Positions 48,976 through 62,424 of a DNA stretch of 64,000 nucleotides are shown here, piece after piece. The position numbers and the translations under genes are program-made. The notes under the pieces are model-generated. The model saw nothing but the letters and a program-made list of their open reading frames with translations. It had not been told where the DNA came from and made no database searches. Every line of letters starts with the position of its first letter. Within the stretch, counting starts at the first letter, position 1. This stretch comes from Atrichornis clamosus (lineage: Eukaryota; Chordata; Aves; Passeriformes; Menuridae), in contig WBMZ01009006.1 in assembly GCA_013400975.1 (NCBI GenBank), positions 186,001 to 250,000 on the forward strand, read 5' to 3'.

Positions 48976-51900
48976 GCATTTGCTCTCATTAGCACGTGAT
49001 TGAGCGTCTGTTTGCAGACACAGAACTATCAAAACACAGAGGTAAGCTGCCCTGCTTGAACAACTGGATGCCCTGGCTAAGCTGCCTCTTCTCCGTCTGC
49101 TGTGGAATCAATGAATGAACACGCCAACCCGTCCATAACAAACAATTTCACTTGATCAGTGACCACAAAAAACAGAACGTCCCAGCCTGAATCGAGCAAG
49201 TGGTGATGCAGCTTTACAGCTTGTTAATGGCTACGTGGAGCCGGCTGCTACACTTTCTTGGTTAGGCAGCTCACAGGCAAAAGGCATTACATCACATTTC
49301 ACAAGAAGCCTGATTTTTGCCAGTTTCCAAGGACTCTGAGCCCAAAATGTGTAAAACTACTTAGGAGATTAAAGGGTCAGAAAGATTTTATTTTTTTCTT
49401 TCCTAGAAATGCCTCACCAAGCTGAGTTCCTTAACATCCACTCATTTCAAAAAGAGAGACACCTACGCTTCTTGAGAGGACTTGGAAATCTCACCAGCTG
49501 CCTCGTGGCAGCTCCCAGCACTGAAACACCTTTGAATCTGGGTGGCATGCTGTTGCCCAAATAACATTAGTCACAGAGCCAGGGCCTCTCTCCCTGCAAG
49601 CTTCACACACCCAGAAGGAGCTGCACAAACAGTGGTACCAGCACAGCAAAGGGCAATGGGGCAGCAAGAGAGACCATCGCTGCTGAGACGTGGGTGGCAC
49701 AGGACAGGGCTCTTAATCCCTGGGATATTGCCTACGGAGAATGGCACATGTTATGAGATGCAGAGGAAAAGCATTTGTGGATTGTACAGGACTTATGGGA
49801 TATTTCAGGGAAAGACCAAAGGAAGAAAAAGGAACCAAGGTGGTTTGTGGGGGAAAAGACACGGTAAAATAGATGGATGAAGGGACAGAAATGTGTCAAC
49901 AGGTTGCTGGTGGGTGCACTCATCTGGCCGTGCCCTGTGTCTGATGGGCACAGTCTGTCCTGCCCTCTCATTAAACTCCACTTCTGTTTCCAGGATGAGA
50001 GGACTGCCCTGTGTGCAGGCACCACAAGGCTGGACTACTAGTGAATACCTTCAGTGACTGGGGAGCCGAGCAAGCATGTCTCTTTTTGGGAAATAGAAAG
50101 CTGGAGTAGCTGTCTGCTGGAGCAACCAGAGAGGCCAATTGTCCAGCAGGACAACTGCTGGAGACACCAGCCAAACTGAGCACCCTTGGTCTTGACTCTT
50201 GTTGTCTCCATCCTCCACATCCTTTCCAGCCTGGGAACCATCTCTCTTTGTTTCCTCCTCTCTTGCCCTCTTTTTTTAATCCTCCTGACAAAACCTTAAA
50301 TGGTTTAAAAGCATCCCCAACAAGGACGAGTGAATGCAAATGTCTTAGCAAATGTGTATTTGAGCTCCACATGCTCCCAGGGATGGCGTAGTAATAAAAA
50401 CCAATTAGATAACGCTCAGCAGCTACAGTGAGAGGGAGTGGTACAATCTTACCACGACTAATAGGGTTTTTAATAATAGATAGGTCTCTGTGCATTGCTG
50501 GAGTGGGGAAGCCGAAGTGGTTTCAGTTACATTGCATATTTCTGCCCAGTGAATTCCTGTGTGTGGAGGATTAATATTCTGTGAAAGTGGGGATTAACTC
50601 ACCTCCATGCTTACTGCTTGAACCAGAGAGAACCCTGCAGGGCTTCAGGTCTCCCTATCATGGTGCAGAGTGGAGGAATCCCATGGAGAAGCATGCTGGG
50701 CTCACTCCTGCCCTTCCTCATGAGAGGACACTCAGTCCTATAGGTACCAACTTTTGAGCAGCTGGGTAATGGAGAACCTGGAAAAGCACATGCTTTGGCT
50801 CTCTTGCTCTCTCTCACATCCCAGGAGAAGTCCAAAACCCAAGTTGCAACCGACAGCTGAAGCAAGGCAGAAGAAAGCCCCAGACACCAGAAGAAGCCAC
50901 GTGTGCCTGAAGTGGGTCAGTATCATGGGCAGGGTGCCACAAAGCCCCCTGCTTGCATCCCTTCCCGCTGCTTTCTGTTTACAAACCTTCCCTTCATGCC
51001 TCCTTGCTCAAAACACAAACAAAAGCCATGGAGGGCATTTTCTTGTTGCCATGGAAACAATTATTATAATCTCAAACCTACTTAATGCATCACTCTTCCC
51101 CATCCAGTACCTTGCAACAGCTTGGTGTTTGATGGGAAGGCTACACTGTGAGAGGAGGAAGAGGGCAGGCAGAAGAGCTCTGATGGCTTCAAGTCCTGCA
51201 CTCAAGACCCAGCACCTCTGCAGCTGCCCATAATCTCCTTTCCATAAGCACAAAGGTTCTCACTTTCTTTTCTTCTCTTTTCTCCTTCTGTCTTGTTTTC
51301 TGTTCTTTGGAGTGTCACATCATTTACATTTATGAAAGAATTTTCCTGGGGGTGCAGAGATAGTTCAAATTGTCTGTGATCAGATCAACCTTGTGCATAA
51401 TACATTTGTATGAAAATAAACTCCCTGGGGCCTGCACTCGTGGCTGAAAGTCTCTGTAATGAAGTATTTTACTCTAATTTAGTTAAAGATGATGGCGATA
51501 GGAATGAGTGCATGCCTGCATGCATATAGAGGAGGGGAGGGCAGACAGGATACTATACACACACAAAAGCCAGTAATTTTAAGATTGCATGCTAGCTGGC
51601 AACACTACTGAAATACCTCATTATTAGAAGAAGCTAACTTCTCAACTCTTCCTTCTGAAAATCAGTCCTGCCCTATAGGACTTATTACACACAAGATCTG
51701 GACAACCTGCTAGTCCTCAGAAGGGGTAGGCAGAAAACTCATCTTCTGTCCCATACCACTTGTTAAGATGTCATTCCCATTCCAGACCCAGACCAAGCCA
51801 AGACTACACTGGGGTAATGACCTTCCCTGCTCCCCATTCTGTTCCAATGCAAAAGCAAGACATCATGCTTGCTTGGAGTCACTCCTCTGGAACATTAGCC

Positions 51901-52264
51901 TTCTGTTTTTCCAGTCTCTGCGCAATTTGTTTCAGAAGGATGACTTTCCCACAGGACTCCTTCCCATGCCTCCAGACCCAGCTCAGTAATCTGGCTCCCA
52001 GGTTCCTGGCTACTCCTGTGTGACCTCTCTGGTGTGACTAGGCCCTTAAAACTGGAAATGTGAAACTCTTCCTGGCAAAACATTGTTGAAATGGGGACAA
52101 TTCCACACAAGGTATCTGTTTCAATTAACTGGTATTTTCTGAGGGTAAAAACTTTGCCTACACACAAAAATATCAAATATCAAAAGATCTGACTCTTAAT
52201 AAAGGTTAAATGATTTCAATGAGCCTTAGATCAATCAAGCACAGCTGGAGGCAGTTAAATTCTA
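48976..52264. other. Intergenic, no gene recognised
   Basis: No transposon or coding exon recognised. At about 50280-50480 the text (AAATGGTTTAAAAGCATCC, AACCAATTAGATAACGCTC, ACTAATAGGGTTTTTAATAA) looks possibly constrained. At 52211-52240, GATTTCAATGAGCCTTAGATC resembles a piece of the same old repeat suspected at 9175-9260. Confidence 0.35.
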
Positions 52265-52340
52265 GTACACTCTGCCACTGACTTGCTATGATGCCTTGGA
52301 TAAACCTCTGCTCTCTGTTTTGTTTCCCCACCTGCTCCAT
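52265..52340 (+). mobile_element. MIR SINE core fragment
   Basis: The text reads CTCTGCCACTGACTTGCTATG, CCTTGGATAAACCTCTG, CTCTCTGTTTTGTTTCCCCA, CCTG. It matches the MIR core in order: CTCTGCCACTTACTAGCTGTG, CCTTGGGCAAGTTACTTAACCTC, TCTGTGCCTCAGTTTCCTCA, TCTG. This is the clearest of the SINE fossils here, with most positions agreeing by eye over some 75 bases. MIR elements are older than the bird-mammal split and are rarely this legible in birds. Confidence 0.65.
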
Positions 52341-53339
52341 GCAGGACAAACTTACCTCCCTGCTCAACAGAAACCCATGAGATTTCATGCATCTGTCTGC
52401 CAGGGTTCCAGCCACAGACTGAGAATACCAAGGGATAGCCTCAGATGCATCAGGTATGGTGGGTACAGGAAGGGGATATTAATTGCCACTGCTTTCAGTT
52501 CAAAAAAATCATGTCCTCCAAGCTTCTTTACTCCATCACTGCAGACCCAGTACTTTCCCATCCTTGAGGAATGTGAGAAAAGTGCAAATAAAAGCTATTA
52601 AAGGACAGGAGAGAGAAAGATGTGGAGACATAGAAAGCCAGGAGTTCCTGATGAGGTGTGAAGGAAATGGCATGATTCGAGGCGCACAAGGAGAACCTGT
52701 CTGCAGAAGGCAGACAGGATTCCTAGCCAGGATTTGTTGTAATTGTACATTTTCCTAATAGCTTTTTTGAGAGGTTCTGCTTTGGATAATGTTGGTGCTG
52801 TGCAGCAGTCTCACATGTTTACATCCAGGATGGCTACCCCACTTTTTTTTTTCAAAGGCTATGTCACATGGGAACAAAAGAAAAATAAACATTCTAGCAT
52901 ATGGATGCAGATCCATATGTACTGTTGAAATACCTATTTTACTTTTTTTTTTCCTTCCCATTTCTATACCCTGAGAAAAAAAGAACCAGCTCCTGTTCCT
53001 AGATAGCCCTGGGAAAAGTTCTTATGTCCTAGTGAAGACGTGATCTTCCACACAGTAAGAGATGTGATCAGCTCTTCTGAAACTTCACAAAATACACCTT
53101 GAAAATTAAGGCAGAGGACTAAATCCGTTCCTGGCAAGAAGAAGGTGCGACTCCCTTTGAAGCAAGAGAAATCAGTGCTGCTGAATTTGTCTTAGGGAGA
53201 TAAATACTAATAACCAGTCCTTCCCAGAGGACAATCTGATAACACTGAAGTTGACACCCACAAACGTCAGGCAGGATATATTTCCTCCTGTGTGCCAGTA
53301 TCTAAGCTTATCACCCTATTTGCTTCTTCTCTCCCAAGT

Positions 53340-53445
53340 CATTTTCCAGGGTCAAAGGCTATCGTGAGGCTCTAATTAGAATGCCATCGTAATGAGCTGA
53401 CACTTAAATCAGCCTGCCAGTGGCTAAAGAAAATTAACCTTAGAG
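53340..53445. promoter_or_regulatory. Candidate conserved non-coding block
   Basis: Contains CAGGGTCAAAGGCTATCGTG (a nuclear-receptor-like GGTCAAAGG), GCTCTAATTAGAATGCCATC, GTAATGAGCTGACACTTAAA and AAAATTAACCTTAG in about 100 non-repetitive bases. The palindromic CTAATTAG is a classic paired homeodomain site. Function is inferred from motif density only. Confidence 0.25.
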
Positions 53446-55809
53446 TCAAATGAGCTCCAGTCTGGGAGTCCTCATGTCACGAGGGGGCAATAGACACTTG
53501 CAGAGCTGATGTGCATGGTGGAGAGACAGGGAGCTAGACCTTGCATTCCTTTGAACCAAGAGATCTACGCTGGGCAAATCACCTATCCTAGCAGTCTCTG
53601 CAGCACAAATAAAAGCAAACAGTCTCTCCTGAGCGTTGCACCATGTGCTTGCTGTGCCAAGCCAAGGAGAAGTCAACAGGGAGAAGTTACCTGGGATAGA
53701 AACTTCTTTTGGGCTGTTGGAGAAAGGACGTGACTTGAGCTCGTACACACCTACAAACGTGTCACATGTGATAAACCATTATCAGTTGCTATGAATGACT
53801 TTGCCATTATGACTGTGATGACTACATTGTTAATTATGCAAGGGTCTAGACTGCAAATAAGGGAGGTGCTTCAGCCAGCTCAAACCCTGTAAAACTTAGG
53901 GAACAAATAAACAGTATGAGGATATCTCTTGCTGGGTAATAAATACAAGGAGCATTCACAAGGATAAATACACACACCGGAATAACCTCGTCCCTAACCT
54001 TGCACTTTCTCTTTGCCACTGGTGCCCCTGCAACTGTACTGCCCCTTCCCACACACATTTTGCACCTATTTCTCCCTGCACCCTCTTTTTGCACGAGTCA
54101 CAAAATGCTGTATTGCCACTGAGTTTTGAGTAAGTTCTGCACAGTCAATGGTGTTTTCTCCCCCATGAACCCAGATATTCCCTTTAGTACTATTTTTCTT
54201 TGCATCCTGAAGGCACCCAGTAGCCTAGAGAACAAATCCACTGTGTGTTACTCACAGGTGCCAGAGAATCCATAAAGACTTACTGCCCTCCTTAGAGCTG
54301 AACTGCCAGTGCTATAATTTTCCATGACATCTCTTTTATGTCACTGCACTTGACAAATACTTGTGCCTCTCCACAGGTATTTAGAAAATCCTGCCAATGC
54401 AGTCATAGAGGACACACAAACGGACCTAACATCTTCATCTATTCAAGACAGAGTTGTGCAGAAAATATAAGAGATTTTGCTAACCAAATCTGGCCGTGGA
54501 GCTGCCCTCATCTAGAAGATTCAGCCCCATCTTCCTTGCCACAAGAGGACACATTTTCCTTTCATTAAGATCAATACACCTCAGAGGACAATTTAAACAA
54601 CCCTCAAATCATTCTCAGTGTGTTACTAGTACAACCATAATTGACCTTTCTCTAAAGGGGAAGTATCCGACTGAGAACCTTGGGAGAAGACTCGACACTT
54701 ACTGCATCATGAAGTTTAAAACTGCATCAACTCTGCTAGAGTCAATGCAGCAACAGTAAATTTATAAAAAGGTTGCTAAACAGTAGAATTTACTGCAGGA
54801 CCATCTTTTTAAAGGAAAGCTGAAGCTCCCTTCTTTTGCAGAAGTATCCTATGAAACTCTTGCTTCCTCTGTTGCCAATGACACCTTCAACTAACTGTTC
54901 CTGAAAGACTGTCCAACACCTCTGTTAATTCTTCTCCAGTTGTGGTCTCTGTCTACTTTTGGAATTTGAATGCACTGCACAGATCAACTCGCTCCCTTCT
55001 AGAGAACAATGAAGGTCCAATGGGCTCAGTGTTATAGTTTCCAAATTAAAGTGCTAGGAATTTAGACAGGTAAACCCATCATCCTCCTCCTGTGAGATTC
55101 ACCCATGGGTTTTCATGCTGTAGAGGCTGTGATGCAGAAGGACAACAATTATCAGAGTAGAATAGTTATGGGCATTTGCACCAGGGTGATTTAAAACAGT
55201 AAAATTTTTGGTTTATGTTAAGCTATACATATAATTTTGTTGTTTTGAAAGTATTCCTAAATTGCATGACCTAGATGCAAGTCATTCATTTTGTGATACC
55301 TGCTTCAAGGTTCAGCTCCCATGAAGCTTCAAGAGAATGTCAGGTTTTTTGTTTTTTAAAAAAGAGTGTTATTAATCCCTGGAAGGGTTATAATGAAAAG
55401 CATGAATTCGTAACCTTTGCCTTGCTCCAAATGTCTTGAACATAGAGGCAGGTAAAAACAAGGGCAGGTATCTGGAAACTGTTCCTGTGGGGTGTAAACT
55501 GGGGAGGATAGTGCTGATTGTTTCTGAGGTACATGGACATTTGTAAATCACTCTCATGTTTTGGGGCAGACAAACAACTGGTATTGAGAAGGGACATCTC
55601 TGAATGCCAGCTTTGAAAGGGAAGTAATCTTGAGGCTTTTTTTTCCCTTGTAGTTTTCTTGTCCTCTCACCAAATGTTGCAATATATGGATCCAACAGAT
55701 GGTGTGATCTCTCCTTCCCTCTCTCCCCTCAAGTCAAAAAGTGAAATAGTAAATACCACTGTAAGCACTTAATGCAGAAATAAACCATTGCAGTACAAGA
55801 AAGAGGAGC

Positions 55810-55841
55810 TTCAGACACTTCAAAATTCAGACACTTCAAAA
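55810..55841. repeat. 16-bp perfect tandem duplication
   Basis: TTCAGACACTTCAAAA occurs twice in succession without a mismatch. This implies a recent local duplication. Confidence 0.75.
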
Positions 55842-57329
55842 TAAACAAGACATAAGAAAAGACAGCTCCTCATCCAAGTCATAGCTCCACATAGAAAAAA
55901 TGGCATCTCTTTGTCTTCCTTCTGACAAGAAACAGTTTCCTCTGTACTCCCAAATAAACCTCAGGCTACTGGAACATCACTGACATTTTCTTTAAAGAGT
56001 TTTTAATTAAAGTAACATAAAGTAAGCCATGTTCAGTATTTGTCAGGCATTAGGAAAGGCTACTAAAATTACCACTGAGGGGCCTATTAAACATCATCAT
56101 ATGCTCCCAGAGTAACCAATTACAGACATCGTGAAAGGTTCCGACTCCCTCATCCTGCAAAATTCTGAAACTTTTTTTTCTTCCTTTATTTACTTGCATC
56201 AAATAACCTAATGTTAATGACATGCTATTCAGCACCTGTGCTGCAGAATGGGCAGGTATTGCCCCACTGCGCCCATGGCACCAAACAGTCTGCTGGTATC
56301 TTGGCACTGAGGAGCAAACCTGACAAGGTTTCTGTTTCTTTTTGGTTTTATTTATCCCTCTACCTTCTATACCTTACGTTCCCTGTTTGCATCACTTGGA
56401 CAAAAGCCATGGAAGACACTGGAGCTTGGAAATAAAACAGGTACTCTCAGTAATCCAAATCCAAAAGCTTAAGGAATTTAGAAAACTGCAAGCCCTTTGA
56501 AAAAATCCCAGCCTTGCTGACCTGAAATTGCACAGCACCTCAGGGAGCAGAATTATACAGGGTGGCTGCTCTAACCACCAGCTACAGTAACTACAATAAC
56601 TTATACTGAAAAGAACTTTGAGCAGAAATTTTCTTTCTGTATGGGATATCAGAACAAAACCAACGATGGTGGTTTTTCGGGTAGGTAGGGTAGGAACAAG
56701 ACCTCTGTGCTATTCATCATGGACCTTTTCTTCAGAGCAAAGGGAAGACACTTGCTCCCAGATCCATGCCTAATGCCGCATCATATCCAGGCACACAGGG
56801 TACGTTCAGAGGCATACTTTTAGGCTCTCTAATTGCAGGGTCGGAGAAACTGGCCTTGAAGCCACTCAGGGAGCACTCAAAATTCAACAGAGACATACCC
56901 AGAGACAGGTGGTTGCTCCCTCCATCTTTCCATCTCCCAGAGCAAGCACGGCTGTGTTGCTCATCAGTGCAGCCTGGGTGAGAGGGCTGACCATGAGGAG
57001 CACAGCCCGTCTGCTCATTCACTCCAAATAGGACCTTCCGGCAGCAGTTTGGAGCAATCACAGTGAATGATGTTGCTGCTCACCTATCCACGAGGTAGAG
57101 CAGCTTCCCTGCTGACCTTTACAGTGCTTATGAGGAGGGCACGCATTTCAGCACCTACACCATCTGCAAATTTGGTCTTCCCTCAAGGATACAAAAAATT
57201 AGGTCAAAGGCTTTTTTCTTCCCCTTCCATTCCTGCAAAGCACATTAGAGCTCAAATCCTCAAGACAAAGCATTATTATTATTGTTGTTATTTTTTTTTT
57301 ATGGTAGAAAAAAATATTAATGTTACAAA

Positions 57330-57790
57330 TAGCTGCCATTAGCATAAGCAGAGCGCATATTAATATGCACATGGGTGTCTCCACTGTCAGGAAGCAGAGA
57401 GGCCCCAGAGGCCCTGCTTTCACTGGGGAAAATGATGATGGCATTAGCTCTAATGATAACGATAAGGAAGCTGCCATAAATGATATGACAATTCCTTTTG
57501 TATTCTTGTTCGGGCAAAGACTTCTTGCTTACTCCCCAGTGTCCATAAAAGGATGCTGTTTGAACAAATGGCAGCTCGACTGATTTATTTAATTTCACCA
57601 CAGCTTTAAGGTTTTCTTAAAAATGCCAGCTCTTTGGGTCATGTGACTAAGAAACTTGTTTTAGCCTTTCAGATAAATTCCTAATCGCCAAGATTTTGGA
57701 GAACCGGCTAGTAAATAAAAGGAATGCCACATCTATTTATGGTTTTTAAAACCCTGTGAAGCTTGAGTCTTTTTGGACTAAGGATACTAT
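57330..57790. promoter_or_regulatory. Candidate conserved non-coding block
   Basis: About 460 bases of non-repetitive text with many short regulatory-type words: TGCCATTAGCATAAGCAG, GCATATTAATATGCACATGG, GATGGCATTAGCTCTAATGA, CCATAAATGATATGACAATT, GACTGATTTATTTAATTTC, CATCTATTTATGGTTTTTAA (MEF2-like). It is the longest such block here and the one I would test first. A nearby (ATT)n/poly-T stretch at 57270-57300 bounds it. Confidence 0.28.
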
Positions 57791-60700
57791 TATATCAAAG
57801 GACAGCGGGAGCTATGAAGGCAAAAATAGAAGGATATGAAAAAAATAACCAGTAAATAAAGTTCTCTGATGTAAGATGTTCCTTATCACAGCCTCTCTGT
57901 CCCTTCACTTATTCTTGTCCCTATGTATACATCTAGGATGTGACAGCAGAACTTTGTGAGACTATGCTATGAATCAGATAAGAGAACTGATCTGGCTGCA
58001 GAGTAACAAAGCAAAAGAGAGCATGGAGTGGGATTTCCTGCAGAGAGGGGTGGGATGTGCTCAACAGTACAGACCTGCAGACAGCCATGCTGGTACAGCT
58101 GGGGGCAGCAAAAGTGTGGGCTAAGCTGCTCTTACTGAGAAAATGCACACTGAACTGGGGAAAGAGATGCAGAGGGAAGACCTGGGTTCCTAGGGCCTAT
58201 GTGACAAGAGTCTGTCACACCCTGTTGTGGCTCTTCCAGCTGTGGAACAAACCTGAGATTCCTGTTTTTTCAAAGAGAAATTGCTAACCCCAGCTGTGAT
58301 GTTGAGGCATTGGTTATGCAATAGGACTTGGCTGCAACAAATGCAAAAGCATTTCTTCACTGAACTCTGCATTTGAACATGGACAGAAGATGATTCGCTC
58401 TGGCTCTGTAGCTTCTGAACTAATTACACAGCTTTTTGACGATGTCGCTGTACACGGTGTCTCTGCCCTGGAATCCTCTGTCATGGCTACAATGTGAAAC
58501 AAGGATCTGAATACATTAAAGTGTCAGGGAGGAGGGGATTCTAGGTTTTGGTCTGTCAGCTTCTGCGCTGAAAACCCTATCAAGTTCAGCTAATATGCTA
58601 CACTATCTGCTTTTCATTTTTCACGTTTGTTCATGTGACGTACATCCTGAAGCTCATCAGAGGGAAATGTGAGCTTTATACCAGTAATAATATGCTTTGC
58701 AACAAACTCAATCCAAAGGGACTAGCCAAAACCACAAAGAGCCCTACAGAAGACTGCTTCAGATAAGATGGCCAGAGGAAAATTCTTGATACAGAGACAA
58801 GCCCAAAACTTGGCATGCACTGGCCAGTAACACAGGTGTTACAGAAAGACAGCTTCCTCCACCTACATAGCCTCTAGGACACAGGGAATAGGCATAAGCC
58901 TCACAATCTGTCTCTCAGGTAATATCTGCCCCAGATAATACAACAGCAAAAAGAACCATCTTTGCAGTACAAAACAGCCATTTTAAAGCTGCAAAACAGG
59001 TGGATTCAAGATGAAAAACATCAGGTTAGTACAAAATATGAATCCCATTTGTTCTTCTCTTCTACTCCTTACTCTCTTTGACTTAGCTGAGTGGTCCAAG
59101 TTTGTATCTCAAACTCACTCTGTCCCCACATAGCTTCTCAAACCCTTATTATTCCATCTGGTCTGCACAGAGAAATGTTTTCCCATTCATTTTCTTGTTT
59201 TGAAACAGAACGTCAGTCATCCAACAGAATTCCTCTGCACAGACAGCAGGAATATCTCAGCAGGAAAGCTTAGTAATGATGACCATGCTTGGGAAATGTT
59301 ACATTATCATAAACCTCTGGTTTTGGGCATATCCTGAACCAATAGCAGTTCTTATTTCTATTGATAAACCCAGTAAAATACTGCAAATAATCTAGAAAGC
59401 TTCTCTAACTAACTGGGAGAACAACACTGCAATTGTAAGCAGAAGCACATATACATCCTGTACAAATGACGTAAATTAAAATCAGTTATTCAATACTGTC
59501 TCCTACTGTGAAAAGTTAAAATAATTAAACTAATATATGAAGTCTATTCGGTATTTCTGTATGACTGGAATTTATACATATACACAAAAGTCTGTAGCTC
59601 ACTCGTACTAGGATTTCCAAACATATCATTTGCTGGTCTCCCACACCAGCATTATGTGGTCTGCCACATAGTGCCTGTGGGTTTAAAAAGAGGAGGAGCA
59701 ACCCTGAATCATACACTATTTGTATGATCCTGGAAGCCAAATGCACAAACCCAAAGCCATTCCCTGGAGAGCTGTATGGGCTCAGTACATAACAAGGTAT
59801 ATGGTACAGATGCAGCTGTAAGGTACTTGAAAAGCAAAAGAATGAATTGCAGCTTGCTGCATGCTAAGTCCATACAGACATAAATCTTGATTTCAAATGT
59901 TGTCATCAGGACTTCAGTGCCAAGTGGAAATAAGAGTGATAAAAATACACTTTCAAAAGTACTTTATCAGGCTCTGGTCATGCACCACAAGAACGTGGTG
60001 TCTGCAAGGGAAATCAGCCTGGCAGATAGAGGCACACTTGCTGGAGCCTGCTGTTCCCACACAACTTGCACTGCAACTGTACAGGGGCACTACAGTAACC
60101 AGAAGACAGAAATTGCACAAGTGCCTGTTCCAAGACCAGCACACCCATCTGGCACCATGCTAAAGAGAGAAGGCATGGGTAATGCTCAATGATCTCATTA
60201 CAAACCGGTCGAGGGGAGAGGAATGGCGACAAATAAAGATTAGAAATGCTTTTGACAGCAGAGAATACCCCATTATCCCAGGCTAGGACAACCATATGCA
60301 TATGTATGCTGTAAGCATCTCAACACAGGTAGTGGCTTACTGACAAGGTATAAGCAATGCAGGTTAACCATCCCAATCACTGGATCATACAGTCACAAGA
60401 CATCTCTTTTTCCAACAGGTTTTTCTAGCAAAGACTTACGAACAAATACGAGAGCCATGAACACCTGAGATGCTGTGGCCTTTGAGCCAAAGAACACATC
60501 ACCGTCTCAGTCCATCATGCCCCAGTCAACTGGTACTCTATGCATAGGAAAATCAAAGCTTCACTTACCTAGAAGACAAAAAGAGAGAGAAAATATGGTT
60601 AGTGGATGTCCCTGAAACATACAGATGCTGCTTATCTTTATTTCCCGGGTGATTCCCACATCCTGGCACCTTGTTAGGAGATTCCTGACATATTAAGAAA

Positions 60701-62194
60701 CAGGAGTGATCTATGATAACTCTCTTAGTACACGGCCACTCTCTCTCTTCCCTGCTGTAATTGGTCTGTGGTGCCATTTAATTTTATACAGATTATTCAT
60801 TAAGAAAAGCAAAACTGAGCAGGTGTTTTCATCAACATCTTGTTCTATTTAAAAAAAAAAAAAAGGAAAGAGTGAAAGAAGCTCCATAACAACATTAACC
60901 ACACAGAAGGGCACAAATTATTCTGACTGTGAACAGCAGGGTGCAGGTCTTGAAGTTTACCAAAAGAAACTGCAGCAAGAAAGGATCTCCTTGTTAAGGG
61001 AAGGATGGATTGACTCATTCTGCCTTGTTGTTCTGTCATGTATTATCTAAACTACAACTGCAATGAAAAGCCTTGATAGTCTTTGTTTAGGTAAAGTAGG
61101 CTCTGCTATGGGATGGAAGGAGGGAACAGATGATCTTGAGGTCAGTGCCATCCGTGCATGTCAAGATTTTCATGAAAACAAAGCACCTTTGTGTGGAATA
61201 CGAGGACAAAAACCAAAGATGTGTCCCACAAAGAGCTATCACTTGAACAAATCAGAGGGAGGACACAACAGAGGGCTCTTAGGTAAGATGAGAGGAAGCT
61301 ATACAGGCCTCAAGCAGCATTAAGCCTTTCTTTCACAGCAGTTCCATGAACATTCAGAGTGCAGCAAGGATGTGTCACTTTCTTGAACGCTGATTTATAC
61401 GTCTAGAGCCAGGGCCAGCAATCAATCAACCAGGACTCAATCTTTGAAAGTAATAAATAACTGAATAAAGATGACTTATTTATTCTCAAGAGTTAACCCG
61501 CCTCTGAGAGGTAACTCAAATTTCCAGCGAAGAGAGGAAAGTGACTACACCAAAGGTCAGGTCCTGAGAAAGCAAGAGCCTCTCTTCACCAACAAAGTCA
61601 AATCAGCATTTTCATGTTCGGAAACTGTGCATCACATTTTCTCCTGCGTGGTTCTACCAGTCCAGCATAGCACAGAGTGGCACTTAAACATCCGACACAA
61701 GCTTCATCTACCACCATGGGCTGCATTATTTGAACTGTAATGGAATATAGCTGCTGTTACAGAATTCCCTAGAGGAGATGCAGCCAGGCTTGCACACTAT
61801 GGCTAAAGGAAGAGTAGATTAATATACATTCATGGCACATTTGCAAAGAGATTACTTTGCTCATAGTGAGATTTGCACCTGTATAATTGTATCACTTTCA
61901 AATTAATCATAATCATACTCTCAACCAATATATGATCTACCGAGAAGGCCTCATCCTTGGACTCTCATAATCAGGATAAAAATAGCTGGCTCTGAATGCA
62001 CCGAGATTTCTGCTGGTATGCAGGAGACAGTAAATCCCAGCTGACCCACTAAGCCTTGGTGTTTTGTTTCTGCAAAGCCCTGGCATGGCACATATCGTTG
62101 CATAAGTAAGACCTGGTCTGTGCGACAGCAGCACTGTAACATTTAGCGATATGTTCCCTTTGCAGAACATGACAAAAGTAGCACAAGCCTTACT
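57791..62194. other. Intergenic, no gene recognised
   Basis: Poly-A at 60851-60864; a 12-bp palindrome CATATGCATATG at about 60293-60304; a constrained-looking patch at about 58560-58700 (AACCCTATCAAGTTCAGC, TCATGTGACGTACATCC). No coding exon recognised; the frames of about 100 codons near 59887-60300 overlap on both strands and look incidental. Confidence 0.35.
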
Positions 62195-62310
62195 TTTCTG
62201 AGGGAAACTTAAGCTCAAAGAGCAGTTAAGTGATTTTCCAGCAGCTACATCGTGCCTCTGTCACGTGGAGTGACACGGGACCTGTAACTCTTGGCTTCCC
62301 TGACGTACAC
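62195..62310 (-). mobile_element. MIR-like SINE fragment
   Basis: On the plus strand GAAACTTAAGCTCAAAGAGC, AGTTAAGTGATTTTCCAGC, AGCTACATCGTGCCTCTG and CACGGGACCTGTAACTC follow the reversed MIR core in order: GAAACTGAGGCTCAGAGAGG, TTAAGTGACTTGCCCAAGG, CACAGCTAGTAAGTGGCAG, GGGATTCGAACCCAGG. The first 60 bases agree well; the rest is looser. The MIR core is thus in minus orientation. Confidence 0.5.
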
Positions 62311-62424
62311 ATTTAATTACTGGGTATCTCCGCACAGGAACAGCGACCCACAAGCGCAGAGAAGCATCAGCCCAAAGCCTCCCTAGTGCCATGTCTGCCC
62401 CTCCTCTGCCGTCCCCTCCAAATG

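Larger units (their letters stand above)
52341..57329. other. Intergenic, no gene recognised
   Basis: No coding exon recognised. Contains a constrained-looking block at 53340-53445 and a tandem duplication at 55810-55841 (entered separately). Confidence 0.35.

Noticed and set aside
56678..56694. GGGTAGGTAGGGTAGG, telomere-like
   Set aside because: Wrong unit (not TTAGGG) and only a few copies; ordinary short simple sequence.
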